This document shows positions 1 through 5,912 of a stretch of 7,646 bases of DNA, in pieces. Source of the stretch: Candidatus Parvarchaeota archaeon (lineage in GTDB: Archaea > Nanobdellota > Nanobdellia > Parvarchaeales > Parvarchaeaceae); the NCBI GenBank assembly GCA_023488405.1, contig JAMDDW010000009.1, forward strand, positions 1 to 7,646. Direction: 5' to 3'. Position 1 is the stretch's first letter. Each line of letters opens with the position of its first letter. Made by a program: the position numbers and the translations under genes. A model generated the notes under the pieces. That model was not told the origin of the DNA. It saw only the letters and a program-made list of their open reading frames with translations, and did no database searches.

Positions 1-1
1 C

Positions 2-52
2 AGTATAATGCAATCATTAAAAATGCTGGAGACCATAAATCAATATGAATGA
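2..52 (+). CDS. 3' end of an unidentified upstream gene (partial, reading frame uncertain)
   Basis: Two frames are open from the left edge. Frame 2 reads SIMQSLKMLETINQYE and stops at TGA 50-52, overlapping the prefoldin start by 8 bp. Frame 1 reads QYNAIIKNAGDHKSI and stops at TGA 46-48, giving a 4-bp ATGA overlap. Frame 3 is closed by stops. I slightly favour frame 2, because its Ile codons are all ATA as in the neighbours and the peptide resembles the C-terminal helix of KEOPS subunit Pcc1, which is often encoded next to prefoldin beta in archaea. This rests on only 16 residues, so the identity is a guess. That some gene ends here is more secure. Confidence 0.35.
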   Translation, partial: SIMQSLKMLETINQYE

Positions 53-353
53 AGAAGAGTTTGAGGAACTTAGACAGCGTTTGCAGGTTGAAACAACGCA
101 GAAACAGACATTGCAACTGCAGTACAATGAATTAAAGCGTACAATAGAAGAGGTTGAAAAAACACATGAAGGTTCTGACCTATTTCAACTATCGGGCCAG
201 ATATTAATCAAAAAGGATAAAAATGAAATATTAAAAGACCTTAAAGAAAAATCTGAGATAATAGATTTTAGATTAAAGGCTTCGTCTAAGTCAATAGATG
301 AATTAACAAATAAACTGCAAAGCATACAGGACAAGGACAAAAAAGCGCAGTAA
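45..353 (+). CDS. pfdB: Prefoldin subunit beta (GimC beta)
   Basis: This is the beta subunit of archaeal prefoldin, the ATP-independent cytosolic co-chaperone. A hexamer of two alpha and four beta subunits holds unfolded proteins between coiled-coil tentacles and passes them to the thermosome. The 102-residue product has the normal family length. An N-terminal coiled coil (about residues 3-42) rich in Glu, Gln and Leu is followed by the conserved beta-hairpin stretch LFQLSGQILIKKDKNEI (about 46-62), matching the family pattern Y/F-x-x-G-x-I-L-V/I-K, and then a second coiled coil to about residue 95. The ATG at 45 overlaps the stop of the preceding gene, so translation may be coupled. A GGAG at 28-31 lies 13 bp upstream, rather far for a Shine-Dalgarno sequence. 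The kinase gene that follows starts 46 bp after the stop. Confidence 0.9.
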   Translation: MNEEEFEELRQRLQVETTQKQTLQLQYNELKRTIEEVEKTHEGSDLFQLSGQILIKKDKNEILKDLKEKSEIIDFRLKASSKSIDELTNKLQSIQDKDKKAQ

Positions 354-361
354 GTGCAAAT

Positions 362-378
362 GGCAAATATTTTTATTG
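362..378 (+). promoter_or_regulatory. Possible TATA element for the PfkB-family kinase gene
   Basis: The 46-bp gap between prefoldin and the kinase gene contains the AT run AAATATTTTTAT, centred about 28-30 bp before the ATG at 400. That is the spacing expected of an archaeal TATA box driving a leaderless mRNA. No Shine-Dalgarno sequence precedes the ATG, which fits. In so AT-rich a genome a chance match is quite possible. Confidence 0.3.
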
Positions 379-399
379 ATTGAAAACAACAATAAACAT

Positions 400-1365
400 A
401 TGTTCGATTTTGTTACTTTAGGTTCTGCAACGAAAGATACATTTCTGTTCTTAGACAAAGCGTTACTTAAACCCGGAGTGAACAAGCATTTTCTTGAGAT
501 ACCCACCGACAAGAAAATAGACGTGAACAAAGTTCTTGAATTCAGCGGAGGAAGCGCGACAAATGCAGCATCTACATTTTCTGCTTTCGGCAAGAAATCT
601 GCCGTTATAGCAAAGATAGGGAATGATGAATACGGTCAGTTTGTAATGAATGACTTGAACAAAAGGAGGATCAGCACAGAACTAATAAAAGTATCCAGTG
701 GAGAAACACCTTTCTCAAACATAGTTGTATCATCAAGCGGCGATATGATTTTGTTGATACATCGGGGCATAGAAAGTACACTCTCATTAGAAGATATACA
801 GCTTGATTTTAAGTCGAAGTGGCTTTATATTGGGCCTTTACCCACTAAAAATACAGACCTTCTTTTTAACATTTTGAAGTTTGCTAAAGCAAATGACATG
901 AAAACCGTTCTTAATCCCGGTTCGGTTGAGTTGAATTTAAAGCTAAAGAAAATGGCTCCGTTGTTAAAGTATGTAGATATAATAAGCATGAATGACGATG
1001 AAGCTAAAACTTTTGTAGGATATGCAAATGATGTAAACAATCTTTCCAAATTATCGGAATATGTAAATGAGATAGCCATAATAACAAAAGGGGATAAGGG
1101 GTCGCTTGTTTTATCCAAAGAGAATCTTTACATTGCCAATACTTTCAAGGCAAAACAGATAAATTTCGTCGGCGCGGGAGATGCGTTTTTGTCAGCATTT
1201 GTAAATGCTATCGATGATGAAAAGGACATAGAACAGGCTATAACAGCAGGAAGTTTTAACGCCAGCAATGTTATACAGAAATACGGAGCAAAAGAAGGAA
1301 TAACTGGCAAATACCCTCCTGAAAATATGAAATTAAGGATAGCAAAGAGCAAGATAACTATATAA
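400..1365 (+). CDS. PfkB-family (ribokinase-like) sugar kinase, candidate ATP-dependent 6-phosphofructokinase
   Basis: The 321-residue protein has the ribokinase fold signatures in order: an early sugar-contacting Asp (D13 in TLGSATKDTF), the Gly-Gly sugar-binding signature GGSATNAASTFSAFGKKSA (50-68), an HRGIESTL stretch (121-128), the MNDDEA strand-loop (198-203), ITKGDKGS (228-235) and the anion-hole/catalytic motif GAGD (258-261), with D261 the predicted base. It should phosphorylate a sugar or sugar phosphate with a nucleotide. The substrate cannot be read from sequence. The gene for fructose-bisphosphate aldolase starts 7 bp downstream, so fructose 6-phosphate is the best guess; a ribokinase- or nucleoside-kinase-like role remains possible. 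I chose ATG 400 because the family N-terminus begins there; an in-frame TTG at 376 would add eight polar residues. The usual DTTGAGD context is changed to NFVGAGD. Confidence 0.85.
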   Translation: MFDFVTLGSATKDTFLFLDKALLKPGVNKHFLEIPTDKKIDVNKVLEFSGGSATNAASTFSAFGKKSAVIAKIGNDEYGQFVMNDLNKRRISTELIKVSSGETPFSNIVVSSSGDMILLIHRGIESTLSLEDIQLDFKSKWLYIGPLPTKNTDLLFNILKFAKANDMKTVLNPGSVELNLKLKKMAPLLKYVDIISMNDDEAKTFVGYANDVNNLSKLSEYVNEIAIITKGDKGSLVLSKENLYIANTFKAKQINFVGAGDAFLSAFVNAIDDEKDIEQAITAGSFNASNVIQKYGAKEGITGKYPPENMKLRIAKSKITI

Positions 1366-1372
1366 TAAATAA

Positions 1373-2119
1373 ATGTTTGCAAATAGTATGGAAAAATTGC
1401 CATTAAGAGGAGTATTTCTAGCCTATGATCACGGGCTGGAACACGGCCCAACTGATTTTAACGAGCTTAACGTTTCTCCAAAATACATAGTGGATTTAGC
1501 AAAGAAGGCTGAAGTGGATGCACTAATACTTTTGAAGGGAAGCGCAATGCACTATTACAATAAAAAAGAAATAAACATACCTTTGATACTTAAGCTAAAT
1601 GGCAAAACAAGGTTATATGGGGGGGAGCCATTCTCAACTCAGAGCACCAGCGTTTCCGAGGCAGTTAAACTAGGAGCGGCCGCTGTCGGTTACACAGTGT
1701 ACTGGGGAAGCAAATACGAAAAATACATGGTAAGGGAATTTGGAAAAATAGAAGAAGAAGCGCATTCTATCGGTTTGCCTGTAATAATGTGGTCGTATCC
1801 AAGAGGCAAAAATATACAAGATGATGAGTCTCCCGAGATAGTTTCTTATGCAGCAAGAGCAGCCTTTGAGATGGGGGCAGACATAGTAAAATTGAAGTAT
1901 CCAAACGACGATTCAAAATTAGAGTGGGTTGTAAAATCTGCGGATAAAACAAAGGTTTTTCTAGCAGGAGGCAAGAAATTGGATACAGAAAATATAGAGC
2001 AACATGTTAAAAAAGCAATTGGTGCCGGATTCAGCGGAATAGCAATAGGTAGAAATATCTGGCAAAGTGATAACCCTGTAGAAAGAATAAAGGAAATAAA
2101 AAGCGTATTGAAAGATTAA
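1373..2119 (+). CDS. fba: Archaeal class I fructose-1,6-bisphosphate aldolase (DhnA/FbaB type)
   Basis: This enzyme reversibly cleaves fructose 1,6-bisphosphate into dihydroxyacetone phosphate and glyceraldehyde 3-phosphate through a Schiff base. The 248-residue sequence follows the archaeal class I family, as recalled from the Thermoproteus tenax enzyme, nearly end to end: AYDHGLEHGPTDF (17-29, with D19), LILKLNGKTRLYGGEP (71-86), AVGYTVYWGS (104-113), MWSYPRGK (139-146) and ADIVKLKYP (169-177). K173 matches the Schiff-base lysine and Y142 the proton-donor tyrosine. The phosphate-binding LAGGKK (197-202) and GIAIGRNIW (222-230) are also present. The protein is a few residues shorter at the N-terminus than T. 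tenax. The start is ATG 1373; M6 (1388) is a less likely alternative. It sits 7 bp after the kinase gene, and its TAA shares one base with the next ATG. Confidence 0.93.
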   Translation: MFANSMEKLPLRGVFLAYDHGLEHGPTDFNELNVSPKYIVDLAKKAEVDALILLKGSAMHYYNKKEINIPLILKLNGKTRLYGGEPFSTQSTSVSEAVKLGAAAVGYTVYWGSKYEKYMVREFGKIEEEAHSIGLPVIMWSYPRGKNIQDDESPEIVSYAARAAFEMGADIVKLKYPNDDSKLEWVVKSADKTKVFLAGGKKLDTENIEQHVKKAIGAGFSGIAIGRNIWQSDNPVERIKEIKSVLKD

Positions 2120-2964
2120 TGGCAAAAGGGAAATTATGCATAGATATCGGCGGGACAAAAATTATATTCGCAATAATTGACAGGCCCGGACACATAATTA
2201 AAAGCAAAAGGATAGACACCCCTAAATCAAAGGACTTGTTCCTAAAAGCATTGAGTGACAATGTAAAGGATTACTTGGAATTTTCTAATGGCGTAATCAA
2301 CATTTCTATAGCAGGCAGGGTTGATAATGCCGGTAAAGTAATGTTCTCACCAAATCTACCAATATTGGGCTTTAATTTTACTGAGTTCATGAAGAGCTTT
2401 TCAAGAAAAGTGACAGTAGAAAATGATGGAAACTGTTTTGGTATATATCAGTTGTATACCGGCGGTTTGAAAAAATATAAAAGCGGTTTGGCTATAGTGT
2501 GGGGAACTGGTATAGGCAGCTCAATAATATATTCTGGGAAGATATACAAAGGAGGTGGGTTTGCTACAGAATCCGGGCACATGGTTTATGATTACAATAC
2601 TGGAAAAGACATAGAAAATGTGATAGGGGGGAAAAGCATAAAACAGAGTTATGGCATGAACGGTTTTGATCTGCATAAACTCGCAGAGAAAGGAGATAAA
2701 AATGCTTTGAAGGCATTTCAAGAAATCGGCAGAACATTTGGGCTATACCTCTCATCTATGATGTTGATATTAGATCCGGAGATAATAATAATTGGTGGAA
2801 GTTTTGCTAATTCTTGGAAGTTCATGAAAGACAGCGTTTACAGTATAATAAAGGGTAGGAGAATAAGGAGAAAAATAACAGTAAAAATAAGTAGAGGAAA
2901 GTTTTATGTAGTAAAAGGTTGTTATTTTATTGATGAATATGAAAACTCTAATAATAAATTATAA
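2119..2964 (+). CDS. ROK-family sugar kinase, candidate glucokinase
   Basis: ROK proteins are ASKHA-fold kinases that usually phosphorylate glucose, N-acetylmannosamine or related sugars with ATP. The 281-residue protein shows the N-terminal phosphate loop DIGGTK (9-14), the catalytic ENDGNC motif (101-106, D103 the base), the glycine-rich GTGIGSS (129-135) and the sugar-binding ESGH (151-154). A further adenosine-side motif is seen at DPEIIIIGGSF (219-229). There is no N-terminal DNA-binding domain, so it is an enzyme and not a ROK repressor. The Cys-rich zinc loop that normally follows the ExGH motif is missing: residues 155-170 contain no Cys, and the only cysteines are C7, C106 and C268. 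Its ATG overlaps the aldolase stop by one base (TAATG), which implies coupled translation. Glucose is the inferred substrate, from the glycolytic neighbours. Confidence 0.85.
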   Translation: MAKGKLCIDIGGTKIIFAIIDRPGHIIKSKRIDTPKSKDLFLKALSDNVKDYLEFSNGVINISIAGRVDNAGKVMFSPNLPILGFNFTEFMKSFSRKVTVENDGNCFGIYQLYTGGLKKYKSGLAIVWGTGIGSSIIYSGKIYKGGGFATESGHMVYDYNTGKDIENVIGGKSIKQSYGMNGFDLHKLAEKGDKNALKAFQEIGRTFGLYLSSMMLILDPEIIIIGGSFANSWKFMKDSVYSIIKGRRIRRKITVKISRGKFYVVKGCYFIDEYENSNNKL

Positions 2965-3619
2965 GGCATATGAAGAAGCATTTACAAACGGTCAAGATAT
3001 AGCAAAATACTCCAACGAGTTATCAAAAACATCCGGTGTAAGCATCGTAGTTGCTCCCCCATTTACAATTTTGAAAGATATATCAAAAATAGCTAAAACC
3101 ATAGCACAGGGTGTAGACGAAGTGGATCCAGGCGCGTTTACTGCTCATGTAACTTGGTTTGAATTAAAACAAGCAGGGGCGGCGGGTACACTTTTAAATC
3201 ATTCTGAAGAAAGATATACGCATTCGAAAAATGGGCCAATTGATTATGCTGCTCTGAAAATGGCAGTGGATAAATGCACCGATGCAGGCATGGAAACCTA
3301 CGTGTGCGTGCAAAATTTAGAAGAAGCAAAAGAAGTACTAAAGATGAATCCCACCGGAATAGCGTACGAGCCTCCAGAACTAATAGGGGGAAATGTATCG
3401 GTTTCAAATTCAAAACCAGAGGTTGTGAAGGAATTCTGTAGTTTGGTAAAGGGAAACTCCAAGTCTCTTGCATTGATAGGTGCTGGCGTTAAAGGAAAAG
3501 AAGATGCAGAAAAAAGCGTTGAGCTTGGAAGCGATGGCCTTCTTGTAGCATCAGGCATACTTAAAACCAGCGAATACAAATCTGTTATAAATGATCTTGT
3601 TGATGGATTAAGTAAGTAA
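2939..3619 (+). CDS. tpiA: Triose-phosphate isomerase, archaeal short type
   Basis: This enzyme interconverts dihydroxyacetone phosphate and glyceraldehyde 3-phosphate, the step directly after aldolase. The 226-residue product has the length of archaeal TIMs, shorter than the roughly 250 residues of bacterial and eukaryotic ones. Visible active-site elements are NYK (N7, K9), the electrophilic His in LLNHSEER (H88), the catalytic Glu in AYEPPELIGG (E144) and the phosphate-binding IGAGVKGKEDA and LLVASGIL segments (180-190, 201-208). The family GxHTGHI stretch is altered to GAFTAHV (65-71). I chose ATG 2939 because the family starts just before the first beta strand. ATG 2933 or TTG 2930 would add two or three residues. 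All three lie inside the end of the ROK gene, giving an overlap of about 26 bp. No clear Shine-Dalgarno sequence is present, so translational coupling is likely. Confidence 0.93.
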   Translation: MKTLIINYKAYEEAFTNGQDIAKYSNELSKTSGVSIVVAPPFTILKDISKIAKTIAQGVDEVDPGAFTAHVTWFELKQAGAAGTLLNHSEERYTHSKNGPIDYAALKMAVDKCTDAGMETYVCVQNLEEAKEVLKMNPTGIAYEPPELIGGNVSVSNSKPEVVKEFCSLVKGNSKSLALIGAGVKGKEDAEKSVELGSDGLLVASGILKTSEYKSVINDLVDGLSK

Positions 3620-4747
3620 ATTTATTTGTTTTAAGTCATTCTTTATCTGCATTGAGTTACAGGGGCTTTCATTGTAATTTATGTAGCTGCATAATAAAGT
3701 TTGCATGAAATAAACACTGTCATTGAATGCCTTGCCAACAGTTTGATTTGTTTTTATAAGTTGTTTTATCTGGTTTATGTTGTCGTTTTCAAAAATTCTT
3801 GGGTTTATCATTGAAGATACTTCTATGTATCTGCCTCCAATATCAATAAATGGCATGAAGTTGCCAAGGTTGCTGAAGAAAGGATAAGCAGAGTTCTGGT
3901 CAAACTCAAACAGCTCTTTTTCAAGCGTGTTTATGTATTTGCTATAGCTTAGATTTTGCAGGCTCGATGATTCCATTGCAAAATATGGGCTTTCATATCT
4001 GCTTCCGTTTATTTGATAAAATTGTGTGTTTCCAAGCTTTTCTCCAGTTGAAAATGAAACCAATGGAGAAGTCATAACATTTAGATTACTGAAGTTGCCG
4101 AATGCGCTTAGCGCTTGGTAAAGTATCATGCTTTGCACTGCACTGAAACTTGAGTTGCTGTAAATAAAGCTTATCAATGTTTTGTTTCCTAAGGTGTATT
4201 TGCTGCTGTTAAATAAATAAAGTATCTGAGACGGATTAATCACATTTTCGTTTGTGTTGTTGTATATTTCCGATTGATTGAATATATCAAACGCGGTTAT
4301 TTTTCTTTCTTGGATAAGATCAAAATATGTTATACCTTTTGAGAGGCCAGCTAAAAAAGGTGTATTGAGTACAAATTTGTTCCCTTCTAGATTAAATACA
4401 TTTAAATAAACTAAGCTATCCAGTACGTTTTCTGAGCTGTTGGTTTCATTTATTATTATTGTTGGCAAGGCAGTAACTGAATAGTTTGATACCATTGAAA
4501 CTCCTTCAGAACTGTTAAAAGATACGTTTTCTGTATGTAATGCAGATTTGTCCGAACTGAATAAATTATAAATGATGTTAAGAGCGCTGTTGCTACAGGA
4601 GCTGCAGCTGCTGTAAAAAATATTAATAGAATTCTGATTGCCGCTTACAGAATTGGCTTTTCCGCTGTTATAGAAAAAAAGAAAATATGCAAGGAATATT
4701 ACTACAATTGCACCTGCTAACAGCAAAATCTCCCTTTTTTTGTCCAT
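3608..4747 (-). CDS. Membrane-anchored double thioredoxin-like protein with DUF929-like C-terminal domain
   Basis: The function is not established. Charged residues MDKKRE are followed by one hydrophobic segment (about residues 8-26 from this start), which anchors a large extracytoplasmic part. That part holds about 16 N-x-S/T sequons, so it is probably N-glycosylated. Numbering from the in-frame TTG at 4753, the first domain has a CSSC redox motif (50-53) and VTALPTIII with the probable cis-Pro P97, both thioredoxin hallmarks. The second domain (about 190-381) resembles archaeal DUF929: SAFGNFSNLNVMTS (216-229), MPFIDIGGRY (300-309) and a C355/C365 pair near the end. Where I recall CxxC in DUF929, this protein has SSFS (201-204). 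ATG 4747 is preferred over TTG 4753. The gene starts 38 bp after surE, and its 3' end overlaps that of tpi by 12 bp. A disulfide-exchange role outside the membrane is plausible. Confidence 0.7.
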   Translation of the reverse strand: MDKKREILLLAGAIVVIFLAYFLFFYNSGKANSVSGNQNSINIFYSSCSSCSNSALNIIYNLFSSDKSALHTENVSFNSSEGVSMVSNYSVTALPTIIINETNSSENVLDSLVYLNVFNLEGNKFVLNTPFLAGLSKGITYFDLIQERKITAFDIFNQSEIYNNTNENVINPSQILYLFNSSKYTLGNKTLISFIYSNSSFSAVQSMILYQALSAFGNFSNLNVMTSPLVSFSTGEKLGNTQFYQINGSRYESPYFAMESSSLQNLSYSKYINTLEKELFEFDQNSAYPFFSNLGNFMPFIDIGGRYIEVSSMINPRIFENDNINQIKQLIKTNQTVGKAFNDSVYFMQTLLCSYINYNESPCNSMQIKNDLKQINLLT

Positions 4748-4785
4748 ATTCAAATACTAAAATACTATAGAATAATAAGTTATGT

Positions 4786-5562
4786 TTATGTAAATATGTT
4801 GCTTAAAGTTTTAAGGTGGGTTTCCTCTACGGTTGAAAGCTTTATGGGAGTAACGGTTATTTTTCCGTCAAATAAGTTATAAAGGTCAGCATTTTTGTCC
4901 AGATCCTTTCTAAGTGTTCCATAAAGCCAGTAATAATCCCTGCCATTTGGATCCTTCTTTTTTATAACTACATCGTCAAAAACCCTCTTATCTGTCTTTA
5001 CTATCTTTATCTCAGTCTCTTTGCTTATCTTTAACGGCAGGTTTATATTTATCATGTCAATGTTTTTTGGGAATCCCTTTGTCTTTATGCTTTTTAGTAT
5101 TTTAACTACATTTTCATATGAATCATTCATGCTTTTGTCTATTTGATTTTGGTCCATTTCTGGCGACAGGTTCTTTGAGAATGCGATACTAGGTATTTCA
5201 GAGATGGCGGCGAACATTGCTGCAGATATTGTGCCGGATGAATATACTGTTTCTAATCCAGCATTCATCCCCTCATTTATTCCTGACAATACCATTGAAA
5301 CTTTCCGTTTGAAAAGGTGGTAAATTGACATGAACACACAGTCGGCGGGAGTTCCAGACACTGTGTAACAAGGCATTCCATTATAGGTTATTTTTTCCAC
5401 CCTTAGAGGCTTATGAAAAGTAAAACTCATTCCACTAGAGCTTTGGAGTTTGTCTGGTGAAACAACCATTACTTCGGGGCCGAAAACTTTTTTGGCTGCT
5501 CTATACAGAGTATGCAGTCCTTCTGTCTTGTAACCATCGTCATTGGTAACCAATACTACCAT
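4786..5562 (-). CDS. surE: 5'/3'-nucleotidase SurE
   Basis: SurE is a divalent-metal-dependent phosphatase that removes phosphate from nucleoside 5'- and 3'-monophosphates; some members also trim short polyphosphate. The 258-residue product has the family length and all the signature blocks: the metal-binding TNDDG at the N-terminus (6-10, with D8 and D9), QSSSGMSFT (40-48) supplying a Ser ligand, SGTPADCV (69-76), and SGINEGMN (93-100), with N96 as the fourth ligand, followed by YSSGTISAA (107-115). The C-terminal VTPI...VEETHL fits the family end. It begins 48 bp after the P1 gene on the same strand and is followed 38 bp later by the DUF929-like gene. It may be read through from the ribosomal operon or have its own promoter. 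No Shine-Dalgarno sequence is visible. Substrate preference cannot be read from sequence. Confidence 0.93.
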   Translation of the reverse strand: MVVLVTNDDGYKTEGLHTLYRAAKKVFGPEVMVVSPDKLQSSSGMSFTFHKPLRVEKITYNGMPCYTVSGTPADCVFMSIYHLFKRKVSMVLSGINEGMNAGLETVYSSGTISAAMFAAISEIPSIAFSKNLSPEMDQNQIDKSMNDSYENVVKILKSIKTKGFPKNIDMININLPLKISKETEIKIVKTDKRVFDDVVIKKKDPNGRDYYWLYGTLRKDLDKNADLYNLFDGKITVTPIKLSTVEETHLKTLSNIFT

Positions 5563-5583
5563 ACTCTTATCTAATACTTTGAA

Positions 5584-5595
5584 CTATTTATCTTT
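5584..5595 (-). promoter_or_regulatory. Possible TATA element for surE
   Basis: On the minus strand the 48-bp gap after the P1 gene contains AAAGATAAATAG, centred about 26-28 bp before the surE ATG. This spacing would give a leaderless surE mRNA, in line with the absence of a Shine-Dalgarno sequence. The match to an archaeal TATA box is loose, and read-through from the ribosomal operon is an alternative. Confidence 0.3.
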
Positions 5596-5610
5596 CTACG
5601 AACAGAGTTT

Positions 5611-5910
5611 TCAGCCGAAAAGACTGCTTAAACCAGCTGCCGCTTCTTCCGCGCTCTTAGCTTCATCTTTATGCGGTTCTTCCTTCTTTGCTTCTTTGCT
5701 TGGCTGTGCAGCCGGAGCTGGAGCTACTTGTGCATTCTGTGCTTCTTCGATTATTTTGTTTATGTCTACACCTTTTAATGCAGAAACAACTACTTTTATT
5801 TGAGCATCATCAGGTTGTGCACCTGTTGAGGCAATCACATTTTTAAGTGAATCCTCAGTAATCTCTTTACCTAAGCTATTCAATAACATTGCAGCGTATA
5901 CATACTCCAT
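5611..5910 (-). CDS. rpl12: Ribosomal stalk protein P1 (archaeal L12)
   Basis: P1 forms dimers that attach to uL10/P0 and make the flexible ribosomal stalk, which recruits translational GTPases. The 99-residue protein shows the full archaeal layout: an N-terminal helical dimerisation domain beginning MEYVYAAMLLNSLGKEIT (1-18) and running to about 60, an Ala/Pro- and charge-rich hinge (about 61-90), and the conserved C-terminal factor-binding tail GLSSLFG (93-99). It is the last gene of the uL1-uL10-P1 unit, starting 2 bp after the P0 stop. It has the strongest ribosome binding site in the window, fitting the need for several copies per ribosome. The tail is complete here although it is missing from the P0 partner. 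Confidence 0.96.
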   Translation of the reverse strand: MEYVYAAMLLNSLGKEITEDSLKNVIASTGAQPDDAQIKVVVSALKGVDINKIIEEAQNAQVAPAPAAQPSKEAKKEEPHKDEAKSAEEAAAGLSSLFG

Positions 5911-5912
5911 AT

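Noticed and set aside
376..399. TTG 376 as start of the PfkB kinase
   Set aside because: It would add eight polar residues before the family start, lacks a Shine-Dalgarno sequence, and ATG 400 has a TATA-like element at leaderless spacing.
1128..1451. Minus-strand open frame with hydrophobic N-terminal part spanning the kinase-aldolase junction
   Set aside because: It is antisense to two well-supported genes, and its hydrophobic character reflects reversed Lys/Glu/Asn-rich codons.
3138..3579. Minus-strand open frames opposite tpi
   Set aside because: Two overlapping frames antisense to a clear TIM; neither shows a protein family pattern.
5543..5803. Plus-strand open frame opposite P1, rich in Ala, Ser and Cys
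   Set aside because: Its low-complexity composition is the mirror of the Ala/Pro/Glu hinge of P1, and there is no independent support.
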